NCBI GenBank assembly: GCA_009746045.1
Contig: RPFO01000667.1
Coordinates: 3,980,273 to 4,044,272 of the forward strand
Direction of reading: 5' to 3'
DNA from: Mesostigma viride
Taxonomy: Eukaryota > Streptophyta > Mesostigmatophyceae > Mesostigmatales > Mesostigmataceae
Length of the DNA: 64,000 nucleotides
The translations under genes and the position numbers were made by a program. The notes beneath the pieces are model-generated. The model was not told the DNA's origin. It made no database searches and saw only the letters and a list, made by a program, of their open reading frames with translations. This document shows, piece after piece, positions 1 through 9,977 of this stretch; positions within the stretch are counted from its first letter, which is position 1, and each line of letters starts with the position of its first letter.

Positions 1-620
1 GATGGATGGATGGATGGATGGATGGATGGATGGATGGATGGATGGATGGATGGATGGATGGATGGATGGATGGCCGATGGATGGATGGATGGATGGATGG
101 ATGGATGGATGGATGGATGGGATGGATGGATGGATGGATGGATGGATGGATGGATGGATGGATGGATGGATGGATGGATGGATGGATGGATGGATGGATG
201 GATGGATGGATGGATGGATGGATGGATGGATGGATGGATGGATGGATGGATGGATGGATGGATGGATGGATGGATGGATGGATGGATGGATGGATGGATG
301 GATGGATGGATGGATGGATGGATGGATGGATGGATGGATGGATCATGGATGGATGGATGGATGGATGGATGGATGGATGGATGGATGGATGGATGGATGG
401 ATGGATGGATGGATGGATGGATGGATGGATGGATGGATGGATATGGATGGATGGATGGATGGATGGATGGATGGATGGATGGATGGATGGATGGATGGAT
501 GGATGGATGGATGGATGGATGGATGGATGGATGGATGGATGGATGGATGGATGGATGGATGGATAGATGGATGGATAGATGGATGGATGGATGGATGGAT
601 GGATGGATGGATGGATGGAT
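1..620. repeat. (GGAT)n microsatellite, left array
   Basis: About 620 bases of nearly uninterrupted GGAT with a few phase breaks (for example GGCCGATGG near 72-80). It is open in several frames only because the unit has no stop codon, so it is not a protein gene. A second array at 2909-3708 carries the same GGCCGATGG interruption. LINE 3' UTRs elsewhere in the window (near 32785 and 41071) carry a 3- to 4-unit GGAT tract at the equivalent place, so I read both arrays as one expanded LINE 3' UTR tract split by the insertion at 624-2908. The array continues beyond base 1. Confidence 0.95.
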
Positions 621-623
621 TGA

Positions 624-2399
624 TTTTCTGAGCTATCTGCTCATTTTATAGTTATGTTGCGGCGGGCTCAAAGGGGGCCGATCTGCCGCCTGTAGCGTAG
701 CTCTACCGTACGTCACCTACACCATGTTAGGTGCTTGTTGTTACTTAGGACTAGAGAGAGAAAGGGACCGGCGGTGCGCCGGTACTAGTGCCTACTGGCA
801 ACCGTGCCCGCCCTTGATTGAGGGGGGCGCGGCGCCTTGAGACATGTGCTTTGTTTTCCATTTTCACACCGTACTTAGAGTGGTGTGGTGAACGTAGGGA
901 GGCCTTTTTGCAGCTTCGCAACTTGATCCCAGCATTTGCTGGCAAGGTCGGCTGGCCGCTATGGCGGCTGCGCTGAATGTAAGACGATGCTATCGGCCTC
1001 TCCGGGCGTGGAGAGGCCTGGAATAAAAGTCTTTATGACCGCCACCTACCGTTACAGGCCACGGTAATGGTTGTTGAGTGGGGGGCTCTACGATTTGAGT
1101 AAAAGGGTGTGATTTCCGGCGCTGGGCCCACTGACGATTCCCCTCTACCCCTGGGTGCGGCAAGCAGCTTCCTGACACTGGGGAAGCTGCGTTTTTTAGT
1201 CGGACAACGTCAGGGAAGGAGCCATACAGGCCAGGGCCAGCGGCTACGGTGGAAAGAATCACAGGTGGAGGCGAATCTGCCTTAAACGTGGAAATGGCTA
1301 GCGCGGGGTGCCAGGGTAGCCCATAACTACCAGGAGCCTGACAGCGGACCCGATCTTTCGGCCTGTGGCCAGACGGGAGTTTCGGGGAGGATGCGGGGCT
1401 GGAGCGAATCTTGGTGGGAGGAGCGCGCTCTTCATAATTGCCCAGTTTTTCAGCAAAGGCAGCGGCTGCCGTGGGTCGGGGGGGGGTCCTGTCGGCATGG
1501 GGAGGTCGGCAGGCACTCTGTACCCTCTCGGCGCTCCGGCGAGCAGGCCCCTTCTGCCCTTGGCGATAAGGGAGAGGTGGGAAGCTGCGAAAAACCGTGG
1601 GTATTCATGCGCACTTACAAAAAATCTGGTTAAGAAACTCTACAGCGCTTGGCAAGCCTGGAAAAAAATTTTCCCCTCGTGGGCGGGCTCCGCTTTGCCT
1701 TTGCCGTTTTCACGCGCCCCCCACGAGGGGGGGGGTGCGTGTGGAACCCGGCAGTGCGGTCCGGCTTTGTTTTAAGAAAATGCATTATATACCATAATAA
1801 AGCTCCACTCGGCTGCGGCTGCGCCAAGGCTCGTGACACCATGGCGATGGTGAGCCTTGGCGCTAGGAGGTCCGCAGCCATCATTATCACCACGATGGGG
1901 GGTAATGGAGCCAGTGGGAGTGGCTCTACCCTCGGGAAATCCCAGCGGCTTTGCCGGTGGGCTGGTGATGGTGGTTGGGTGAGCTGGAGACGTTCCCAGG
2001 TGGCATAAGTCCTAAAGCGGCAGCACTGGGATGCGCCCCTCTAAGAAGGGGAACGCATGTGGCTCCGCCCTGCGTCCGCCGGGAGACCGTAGCGGCCACA
2101 CGGGGGCGGGAAGGGGGGCATCATCATGCCAACAAGAGCCCAGCATTCCAAGTGGTTGCGTTCCTACCACCAGGGCTGGAAACGGCCTGGGTGGCCAGAG
2201 ATGGTGATGTGGGACAAGATTGGACCAAGGGGGCATGTGCTGGGCCCCAGCATGGTGAACTGGCCTAACTTGACAATGACTTGTACAATGATTTTGAGGG
2301 TGTGGCTAGGCTCAACTGTTAAAGCCTGCACACACTTATTGTAATAAACTTGTTTCTCTGGTAGGAAGGCACTCCAATGGACCTTTGCTTCAGCACCTA
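624..2399. other. Tandem dimer, unit 1 (full unit, P-B-Q), unknown mobile element
   Basis: The segment reads P (624-915), a unique middle B (916-2210) and Q (2211-2400). P and Q recur as 2400-2691 and 2719-2908 with almost no differences, so this is a head-to-tail dimer whose second copy lacks the middle. The dimer sits inside the GGAT array. I see no terminal inverted repeats and no recognisable protein. B is GC-rich and contains a C-rich/G-rich inverted repeat around 1674-1735. Q holds an AATAAA at 2343-2348 on the plus strand, and on the minus strand is open in one frame. It could be a non-autonomous transposon, a captured gene segment, or two alleles joined by an assembly error. Confidence 0.6.
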
Positions 2400-2908
2400 T
2401 TTTCTGAGCTATCTGCTCATTTTATAGTTATGTTGCGGCGGGCTCAAAGGGGGCCGATCTGCCGCCTGTAGCGTAGCTCTACCGTACGTCACCTACACCA
2501 TGTTAGGTGCTTGTTGTTACTTAGGACTAGAGAGAGAAAGGGACCGGCGGTGCGCCGGTACTAGTGCCTACTGGCAACCGTGCCCGCCCTTGATTGAGGG
2601 GGGCGCGGCGCCTTGAGACATGTGCTTTGTTTTCCATTTTCACACCGTACTTAGAGTGGTGTGGTGAACGTAGGGAGGCCTTTTTGCAGCTCCCACCCAC
2701 CCACCCTCGCTGCTGTTGGGGACAAGATTGGACCAAGGGGGCATGTGCTGGGCCCCAGCATGGTGAACTGGCCTAACTTGACAATGACTTGTACAATGAT
2801 TTTGAGGGTGTGGCTAGGCTCAACTGTTAAAGCCTGCACACACTTATTGTAATAAACTTGTTTCTCTGGTAGGAAGGCACTCCAATGGACCTTAGCTTCA
2901 GCACCTAT
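2400..2908. other. Tandem dimer, unit 2 (internally deleted, P-linker-Q)
   Basis: P (2400-2691) and Q (2719-2908) are joined by a 27 bp linker starting CCCACCCACCCACCC instead of the 1295 bp middle of unit 1. An open frame on the minus strand runs from the flanking array through Q, the linker and into P (down to 2651). In it the linker encodes a VGGWE-type stretch. No family is recognised. The same arrangement, with the same C-run linker, is found at 57468-58047 with different flanking sequence. Confidence 0.6.
2692..2706 (-). other. G-quadruplex motif (GGGT)3GGG at the deletion junction
   Basis: The minus strand reads GGGTGGGTGGGTGGG: four G3 runs with single-T loops, a pattern known to form very stable parallel quadruplexes. 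It lies exactly where the middle of the unit is missing. An identical 15-mer occupies the equivalent junction at 57885-57899. Confidence 0.8.
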
Positions 2909-3708
2909 GGATGGATGGATGGATGGATGGATGGATGGATGGATGGATGGATGGATGGATGGATGGATGGATGGATGGATGGATGGATGGATGGATGGAT
3001 GGATGGATGGATGGATGGATGGATGGATGGATGGATGGATGGATGGATGGATGGATGGATGGATGGATGGATGGATGGATGGATGGATGGATGGATGGAT
3101 GGATGGATGGATGGATGGATGGATGGATGGATGGATGGATGGATGGATGGATGGATGGATGGATGGATGGATGGATGGATGGATGGATGGATGGATGGAT
3201 GGATGGATGGATGGATGGATGGATGGATGGATGGATGGATGGATGGATGGATGGATGGATGGATGGATGGATGGATGGATGGAAGGATGGATGGATGGAT
3301 GGATGGATGGATGGATGGATGGATGGATGGCCGATGGATGGATGGATGGATGGATGGATGGATGGATGGATGGATGGATGGATGGATGGATGGATGGATG
3401 GATGGATGGATGGATGGATGGATGGATGGATGGATGGATGGATGGATGGATGGATGGATGGATGGATGGATGGATGGATGGATGGATGGATGGATGGATG
3501 GATGGATGGATGGATGGATGGATGGATGGATGGATGGATGGATGGATGGATGGATGGATGGATGGATGGATGGATGGATGGATGGATGGATGGATGGATG
3601 GATGGATGGATGGATGGATGGATGGATGGATGGATGGATGGATGGATGGATGGATGGATGGATGGATGGATGGATGGATGGATGGATGGATGGATGGATG
3701 GATGGATC
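2909..3708. repeat. (GGAT)n microsatellite, right array
   Basis: About 800 bases of GGAT, with one GGAAGG variant near 3281-3286 and the GGCCGATGG interruption near 3325-3333. It passes directly into CGGTGCACGC...CCGGTCTA, which matches the LINE 3' UTR text after the short GGAT tract at 41071-41110. This supports an origin by expansion of a UTR seed rather than an independent satellite. Confidence 0.95.
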
Positions 3709-4325
3709 GGTGCACGCAATTCTACGGCCGGTCTACGGTATCTACAAAAGAATCCTAATATTCTATCTACAATGTAATGATTCTACAAAAACATTTCTAT
3801 GTTATATCTATGATGCTCGCGACCCTACATAATAGGGGACCGTCTTGGCTGGCATGCCTCCCTCGTTTGCAAACACGCTCCTTCCCCACTGCTGAGGGGG
3901 GTTGTTGTCCTCTACTATGACCTGCATGGGCTCACTTGGCCTTGTCCATCATCTTTTTCCAATACACCGAGAGGCCTAGGCCGGCCCCATGTCCTCTACT
4001 AGCTGTTCTTTGAAGCTAGGCGGCGGGCCTTGCGCTAGGCCCCCGGCCCACGTGAGGACGGGCCGGTGCCGGCCCGGCTGCATGGGTGGGGCGCAGCCCT
4101 GCAGGCAGAGGGGCCTCGTGAGGTATCTATATCTACCTGGTTGGTGCGCGGCTAAGTGCGCTACTATAGCATCAGACGCCGCTGCTTGATGGTGCTGGTG
4201 ATCAGGAAGTGGCATGCGGAGATACAAGTCCTCCTTGCGGGCATGAGCAGCGTATCCTACATGCACGAAAAATTGACCGCAGCGGCGTTGGTGACCGCGC
4301 CATCCATCTTGTTGGCAAGGTCGGC
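3709..4325 (-). mobile_element. LINE copy A, 3' end (3' UTR and broken ORF2 C-terminus)
   Basis: Read on the minus strand, 4325-3840 encodes a decayed version of the LINE ORF2 C-terminus: the stretch KMDGAVT, a VGYAAH motif after a stop, and remnants of the EQLVEDMG and KAKW segment seen intact near 41220-41400. Bases 3709-3839 match the LINE 3' UTR. Chromovirus A is inserted at 4326 and the same LINE resumes at 26065. Small insertions break the frame, including a CATG at 3925-3928 that is absent from the homologous site near 41277. Confidence 0.75.
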
Positions 4326-4889
4326 TGTTACGTCGCGTAACAATTCGTTGTAGTTACGGACGTAAATTAGGTTCCTTGCCTCGGTTGTCCCTAGGTTTAC
4401 GTGTAGATCCAACTGGGACACTATTGTCCCCGTAACAGTACTGTGGTACATTGGGTGCTTTTGGGCGCCGCGCCGCGTACTTTAGTAGTGGTCCTTATCC
4501 TTTGGTAGAATGTAGTGGACCAGCGTGCATCTGTGTCTGTGCCGGTGCAGCTGTAGGCGAGGGCCATGTCGGCCCGAGCATGTTGGACCGTTGGTGACCA
4601 TTTATGCACGTTCTACCCCTCGTGTGATCACTCGGCGTGTGTTAAATGAATTAACACATATAGGCTTGGGTCACGGCAGTGTTGTGTGTTTCCTTCCTCT
4701 ATTCCTGGAATAAACGGGTTCGGGTAAATGGTTGTATGGCGTATTACAGCAACACATACGTGAATGCATTGAGATCAGCTCCGTCTCGTTCGTCTTTCGC
4801 TAGGGGTTTGAGTAGAGGAGGCCTGACCAATTTAGGTAGCATCAGGCCCATTAGAGGTAGAGGTGGCGGTAGAAGTTTAGGACGTAACA
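4326..4889 (+). repeat. 5' LTR of chromovirus A
   Basis: 564 bp, bounded by the inverted termini TGTTACGTC and GACGTAACA. It matches 25495-26064 apart from a few small indels (for example CTGTGG here, CTGCATGG there). An AATAAA lies at 4709-4714. The first codons of the RGG-rich ORF lie in its last 154 bases. Confidence 0.95.
4709..4714 (+). terminator. LTR polyadenylation signal AATAAA
   Basis: Canonical AATAAA within the LTR, also present in the 3' LTR at 25884-25889. In copy B the equivalent hexamer is changed to AGTAAA. It probably directs 3' end formation of the genomic RNA. Confidence 0.55.
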
Positions 4890-5038
4890 ATGGTATCGGA
4901 GGAACTTTCGTAGGTAGAGAACGAGACGACGGTCCTTTGTCACATACGCCTTTGCAAGAACCCTTCCGCGTCCAGGGATACGAAGACGACACTTTCTTGA
5001 CAGGTAATGGGCGGGTCGCCTTCAAGCTGGGAGAGTAG
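4736..5038 (+). CDS. RGG-rich small ORF spanning the LTR/internal junction (copy A)
   Basis: A 100-residue ORF starts MAYYSNTYVN inside the LTR, crosses the LTR end and primer-binding site at 4889-4902, and ends at FKLGE. The middle is rich in Arg and Gly (RGLSRGG, RGRGGGR), like an RGG-box RNA-binding segment. The same ORF, with the same start and C-terminus, is open in copy B (62450-62752) although the two copies differ at many positions. I chose this ATG because both copies share it. The function is unknown; a nucleic-acid-binding accessory protein is an inference. It could also be a 5' extension of another product made by splicing. Confidence 0.55.
   Translation: MAYYSNTYVNALRSAPSRSSFARGLSRGGLTNLGSIRPIRGRGGGRSLGRNNGIGGTFVGRERDDGPLSHTPLQEPFRVQGYEDDTFLTGNGRVAFKLGE
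4891..4902 (+). promoter_or_regulatory. Primer-binding site of chromovirus A
   Basis: One base after the LTR end comes TGGTATCGGAGG, close to the initiator-Met type site TGGTATCAGAGC. Copy B has TGGTTCCGGAGG at the same offset. The exact tRNA is not proven. Confidence 0.6.
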
Positions 5039-5434
5039 TGCTGCCCGGTTCGGGACACGATCTGCCTAGATGCTAGACCTGCTCGCAGCGGATAAACCCT
5101 TTCGTAGATAGCCTGTCCTTCGCCTTGTTTTCCTGCTTACGGTTGCTTCCTGTCGTAGATAGGGGATTATTATTGTTCGGATCGGCCAGCGTGAGACGAT
5201 TAGCGTCGCGGTAGCCTACACCTTTTTCCTTCGTGCTGCTGTTTTATTAGATGGCCGCACCCGCAGAGATACGGGTCGCTGCTTTAGGACGAGCGCTGGA
5301 CTATTCGGTCGCTGATTTAGGACGAGCGCTGGACAATGCCGCCCTCATGCTGCTTTCGGTGATCCAGATCGCCCAGATAAGTCGCCTACCCCTTCTTCTA
5401 GCGTGACGTCACAAGACCCACCAGGTGCGTTACC
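5039..5434 (+). other. Chromovirus A leader between first two ORFs
   Basis: No ORF is recognised here. A roughly 25 bp segment (TTTAGGACGAGCGCTGGAC core) is repeated in tandem at about 5277-5301 and 5310-5334. A comparable leader with the same core is present in copy B near 62160-62220. It may hold packaging or dimerisation signals; that is inference. Confidence 0.5.
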
Positions 5435-5827
5435 ATGAGCCAGCGCCGTGTTTTTACTGCGCCTTCCCATTCTTCCAGTGACAATAGCTTAGCTAAATAT
5501 TACGTAGTTATTACCCCTCAATGGTCAGCCATTTTCCTCTCTTGGTCAGATGCTAGGAAGATAGTGCAAAACCGTACATATAATGTAGTTAGGTATAAGA
5601 AATTTGTTACCTTCGAGGAAGCCCAACAATTCCTTATATACCATAGTGTATCAGATTTAGGCCTACACGTACGCTCTACTCCTCATGGTCGTCCTCCTGT
5701 AGAAGCTCTAGATTTTGCTACCCCTCCTTCGTCTCCCCCTAAACGGGCTGCATCCTCTTCTAGCTTGGATACTCCTCTCACCTTAGAATTCGGTTCCCTA
5801 TCCATTACTGTTGTTAAAAAGGATTGA
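5435..5827 (+). CDS. RNase H1-type hybrid-binding domain protein (Cauli_VI-like), copy A
   Basis: A 130-residue ORF beginning MSQRRVFT. Residues about 21-70 carry the hybrid-binding pattern of RNase H1 N-termini and caulimovirus protein VI: KYYVV near the start, FLSW in the middle, then YKKFVTFEEAQQFL. In RNase H1 this domain binds RNA/DNA hybrids. There is no RNase H catalytic domain in this ORF; the catalytic RNase H is in pol. The C-terminal half is Ser/Pro-rich. Copy B (61674-62066) has the same length with only about two residue differences in this stretch, much closer than the surrounding noncoding DNA. A role in reverse transcription or in translation of downstream ORFs is inferred. 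Confidence 0.75.
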   Translation: MSQRRVFTAPSHSSSDNSLAKYYVVITPQWSAIFLSWSDARKIVQNRTYNVVRYKKFVTFEEAQQFLIYHSVSDLGLHVRSTPHGRPPVEALDFATPPSSPPKRAASSSSLDTPLTLEFGSLSITVVKKD

Positions 5828-5950
5828 TTTAAATTGTTTTCCTTTCTTAGTACATTAAATATTTTTCCTTTTTCCTTCCTTGCTTTAAATTAGGCCTTGT
5901 CCTTTTCCTATTGCTTCCATTTAGATTCCTATTCCTTTACTTAATTAAAG

Positions 5951-5989
5951 ATGGACCCAGTGGGTGGAGATATGTCGCCTATACCTACC

Positions 5990-6031
<42 letters not shown>

Positions 6032-7418
6032 AATAACACTACCAATACTCGTGGTAACCGACGGGACTCACTTGAAACGGTGCACCATCTCACCCCTCAA
6101 GGTAACCTTCGTACTTCACCTCCTTCTCCTGTTACTGGTGGTCGCCGTCGTCCCTCACTTACCCCTCCTACCTATGAACAACGTATGCGTGTCAGATTTA
6201 GTGATGACCCCTCCTTTACCCTGAACCAGGCCCCTGCCCCTCCTGCAACCTTGGCTCAACCTACAATTAGGTCCTCACACCCTGACAATGTTTCTAGACC
6301 TCCTACCCAGCGACCCTGTGCCTTCCATCCCTTCCTTTCACACGGGTCGTACCTCTGCCCCTGTCGGCCCTTCTGGGCGCCCTAGTGCAGTTCCCTTCTA
6401 TCCCCCTGCCTCTTGGTCCTACCCTGATACGGCCTATGAGGCTGCCCAGGTCCCTACCCGTGTGGCTGATTTAGAAGTTAATAGCGATTTCAGCACCATG
6501 CCCCTAGATGATAGGAATTATGATCATTTTGCCTACTCCTCCCTCCGTGAACAATATGCTGTTCCCTTCTCCTACGGGCACCACCCTGAAACGGTGGCCC
6601 CTTCTAGACCTCTATCCAAAACCTTTCCTCTTCCTTCTTTCTATCCCACGTATGTAGCAGTGGAAGACAGTGGCCCCATGGGTAAAACTGACCTGTCTAA
6701 TCCCCCTAAGCCCCCTGCTCTTCCCCTCTTTGCTAACCTACCCAAGTTGGATGTTAAGTCTACCCCTCAACAGTTTTTCACTTTCATTATGTTGCTTACC
6801 CAGAATACCGAGTCGTGGCAAAATCATAATAGATGGCGTCTCTCTGATGCTGTACTAGTTCCTCACTATCTTACTACCTGTATTACTCCTGAGCTTGCTA
6901 ACCTTATCCAGTGTGAGTCTTTGGCCTCTCATGCCTACCCTAACTCAGTAGCAGAATTGTTTAAGCGTTTAGAGAACCATTTAGTCCCTCCTGATGCAGA
7001 TTGGCAGGATAGACTAGCCTTTGGTACCTTGCAGCAGGGTACTAAATCGTTTAAGGAGTATGTATATGAAAGAATTTGATGCACAGATGGTACGAATTAG
7101 GGATTTGTCGGGCGCAGAAGTACGTGCTCGCTTCCTACAAGGCCTCAGTAGACCCTTATTACGTGAAGTCAAGCGCCAGTTCTCTGCCTACCGTTTTACT
7201 GATCTGCCCCTCAAGCATGTGCGTCAGCATCTCCTACGAGTAGCAGATTTCTTCACCACTCCTTCTCTTCCTACCCGTTCCCGCATTAATAATATTATCC
7301 TTACCCCTGAGGAGGAGAACTCCTATGTAGAAGAATTAGATATTTGCGTTACTGACCTTTCAGCTCTTGATGTCTCTCATATTACATGCTATCATTGTAA
7401 GGAAGTAGGTCATCTTAA
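5951..7418 (+). pseudogene. Chromovirus A gag, N-terminal part (interrupted)
   Basis: Begins MDPVGGDMSPIPT followed by an Asn run encoded by (AAT)n at about 5988-6030. Proline-rich sequence and then the conserved gag core follow, ending in the zinc knuckle CYHCKEVGHLK (CX2CX4H...). The frame shifts between 6288 and 6385, and again at about 7061, where four extra bases interrupt KEYM (compare copy B). The last Cys of the knuckle is separated from the rest by the element inserted at 7419; gag resumes at 16982. Confidence 0.85.
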
Positions 7419-9130
7419 GGGGAGGGTCCCATAGAAATATATCAAAACTTACACCCCCTAATAACTACAGAAATGCAACTGTCAACCACTGAATGATGTT
7501 TGGGGACCATAAACATGATGTTTGGGCATGCATACCACCACTTGTTGGGGGTACTACCCCCAGCCATACACCGGCTATGAGCTAAAAATAGAAAAAAACG
7601 CTGTCCGGGGCACATCTTGCCCAGAACAGTGGGAGAACCAGTTGCATGAAAAAAGCACAACCCGTATAAAAATGTCATGGGACATGGTTTCTACCTAATT
7701 GGATCAACAAAATCAGCACATCCCTTTGAGTTATTAATTTTTGGGCCAAAAATACGCTTTTTTAGGCGGGGCGTCCCCATACACACTCATAACACATCAA
7801 TTAGGCCTGAAAAGCACAAGTCAAATTCTGTCATGACCATAGAAGGCACTGTCAAAGTTTGGTGGCATTCTGAGCTCAGCTGTAGCAGTTATTAATTTTG
7901 GCAGTTGGCCACCTGTGCAGACGCTAAGGAAGGCATTAGTGAGTATTAAGGCACACTAACACTTCCTATGCCATCCAAATTAAGGCTTCTGACCATGCCC
8001 AATTCGACCACAATGTACAAGGACGTGGCTGGGCACGTCATGTGCCCTTGCCTTACCTCGACACGGGCAACCTGTTGCGTGTGTGCACAACAATGAGGCA
8101 GGTAGCTCTACATGCCTAGCCAACACTTCTAAAGCATATTCCAGGTTTATGGTGTGGGCATCATCCCAAAACCAAGCTCAAACACACCCTAGAAAGCCAT
8201 ATCCACTAATTGCCCAACAAGGGTAACAACAGACAGTCCACAGAGAAAGCAGAATTATCATACATGCTGCTTGCCAAGGCTTCTTACCATGGTTACCTTG
8301 CCTTGCTAGCATATGAATTAGGGCTCTCCCATTTTAGTGGGAGAAAGGCCAACAAGACAACGATAACCCCTACCTACGTGCAGTTCCACCCATGCAGTAT
8401 GCCCCTCAGAAAAACCACTGCCACCTTTCTTTCCAGCGCAATTGTTTGCCAAGAAACAAACTCAAGCGTGTGAGCCTCTAACCACAATGAAGCCTCTGCT
8501 AAGAAAGGCCGCGTCAATATTCACACAAAACTGAGTGCTGTTAGCAATCTCCTTCCAAGAAACCACTCAGCAAATCCCTGACAACTTGACGATATGCCAC
8601 GGTCACGCTTTGACACATCCCAGCCATGCAACGTACATAAAAACCACTGAAAGGTGCCAGGAATCTGGCGATGCGCAGCACGGAATGGCATTATACCTGG
8701 CGCTAACTGCACGGAAAGAAGCCGAAAACTTGCGTTGATAACCCATAAAGGTAGCGAAACATTCATAGGGTCACGTTGATGACACGATCGTACCATTACC
8801 GGAATTGTCCTTCGCCCAGCGGCGCAAGAAAGAACAACCTTCCATGGAATAATAAGACGCGCATCCCGCGAGCCTGGAGAGTGTCTTACCGATCATGACG
8901 GAAATCTTGCCGAAACCCAGCAAATTTTTTAAAGCTTTACCAATAACGATTTAAACGCATCCTTGACGCTAGGTAAAGCCCATAAAACCTGACAATCACC
9001 GCCGCCAGCGTGCATTCTAATTTATTCCTCTCGACGAAAACATCAGATTGGACCCCCGTGGCGATGGTCATCAATAAAATCATCGACACTGCAAAAAACG
9101 CGAACTCCGCTACGAAGTAGTATCATTTAC

Positions 9131-9603
9131 AGTTAGAATGCGGTGGGATATATTGCTTGAGAACACTGAAGGCTTGGAGCAATGAATTGCTTGGTTCATT
9201 AGAAAATAGGTTTACCCTTTATCAACGTTCCTCTCACCGGCTGCGCCGCCAGTGACCGTTGGGTGCAGACCGTTGGCCCGAGGCCGCACGATGACAGGTA
9301 GCTGCCTAGTCACTGCATCGTGCGATCACAAATCAATGCACGCTGCAGTACGGTCCCTATCTAGGATACTCTAGTACCGTCCAATGACAGGACACTACGT
9401 ATACTGGGTACTGACATCTGTCACGTACCTCAGTACCCAAAGTACCTATCTAGGGAAACGTATGCGACTCGACTAGCATCCCTATCTGCATAGCCCACGT
9501 GGTATTTATATTCACATACCAACGTGGGTTTACAAGGCTTATTCATACGTTGTATTCACAATGCCTTTGAGACTTAGTCTACAGCAAAGCATGGAGACTA
9601 ACT
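9131..9603 (-). repeat. 3' LTR of the Copia element
   Basis: 473 bp. In element orientation it starts AGTTAGTCTCC and ends GCATTCTAACT. It differs from the other LTR only by lacking TA within GCAGTATACGG (here GCAGTACGG, near 9349). Confidence 0.93.
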
Positions 9604-9977
9604 CCAGTATTGTTTTATTATTTATTTCTTAATGCAGGTCTGCACCCCCAACATTATTGTTATTGTTTTTAAGTTGATTAGGGGTACAAAAGAGACATGG
9701 CTGGTTGAGCCAGGTTGGTTACAGCTGGCTGTTCTGGCCAGGTGTTATATTGCACATTAAATAAGGTGTACACAGCTGGCTGGTTTGGCCAGGTACTGAA
9801 GCACACATTAAGTAAATGGATACAAAGCTTGTGTCCTCAAGCTGCAAATGGATACAAATCTGACCTAGCCAGCACTCACACCCCACAACGAATGTGTTGA
9901 ATTTTATGGCGCCCAGCAGCTATCGCTGTGGTAAGGGGGTGTGGTGGTTGTGTACTGTGCTATGGCCAGTCATTTAT
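9604..9977 (-). other. Copia 3' noncoding region
   Basis: Between the pol stop and the 3' LTR. It contains three imperfect copies of a segment reading TGGCTGG...GGCCAGGT...AAGCACACATTAAGTAA (about 9695-9850). A purine-rich tract next to the LTR is not obvious. No ORF is credible. Confidence 0.5.

Noticed and set aside
2-651. Long open frames of WMDG or HPSI repeats in the GGAT arrays
   Set aside because: A 4 bp unit without stops is open in every phase; no start context, no other domain.
3833-3850. AGGGGACCGT near 3833 and 39833 as ends of the TTAA element
   Set aside because: No TTAA beside them and no matching inverted partner.
6288-6385. Programmed frameshift in chromovirus gag
   Set aside because: Copy B is open through this point in one frame, so the shift in copy A is mutational.
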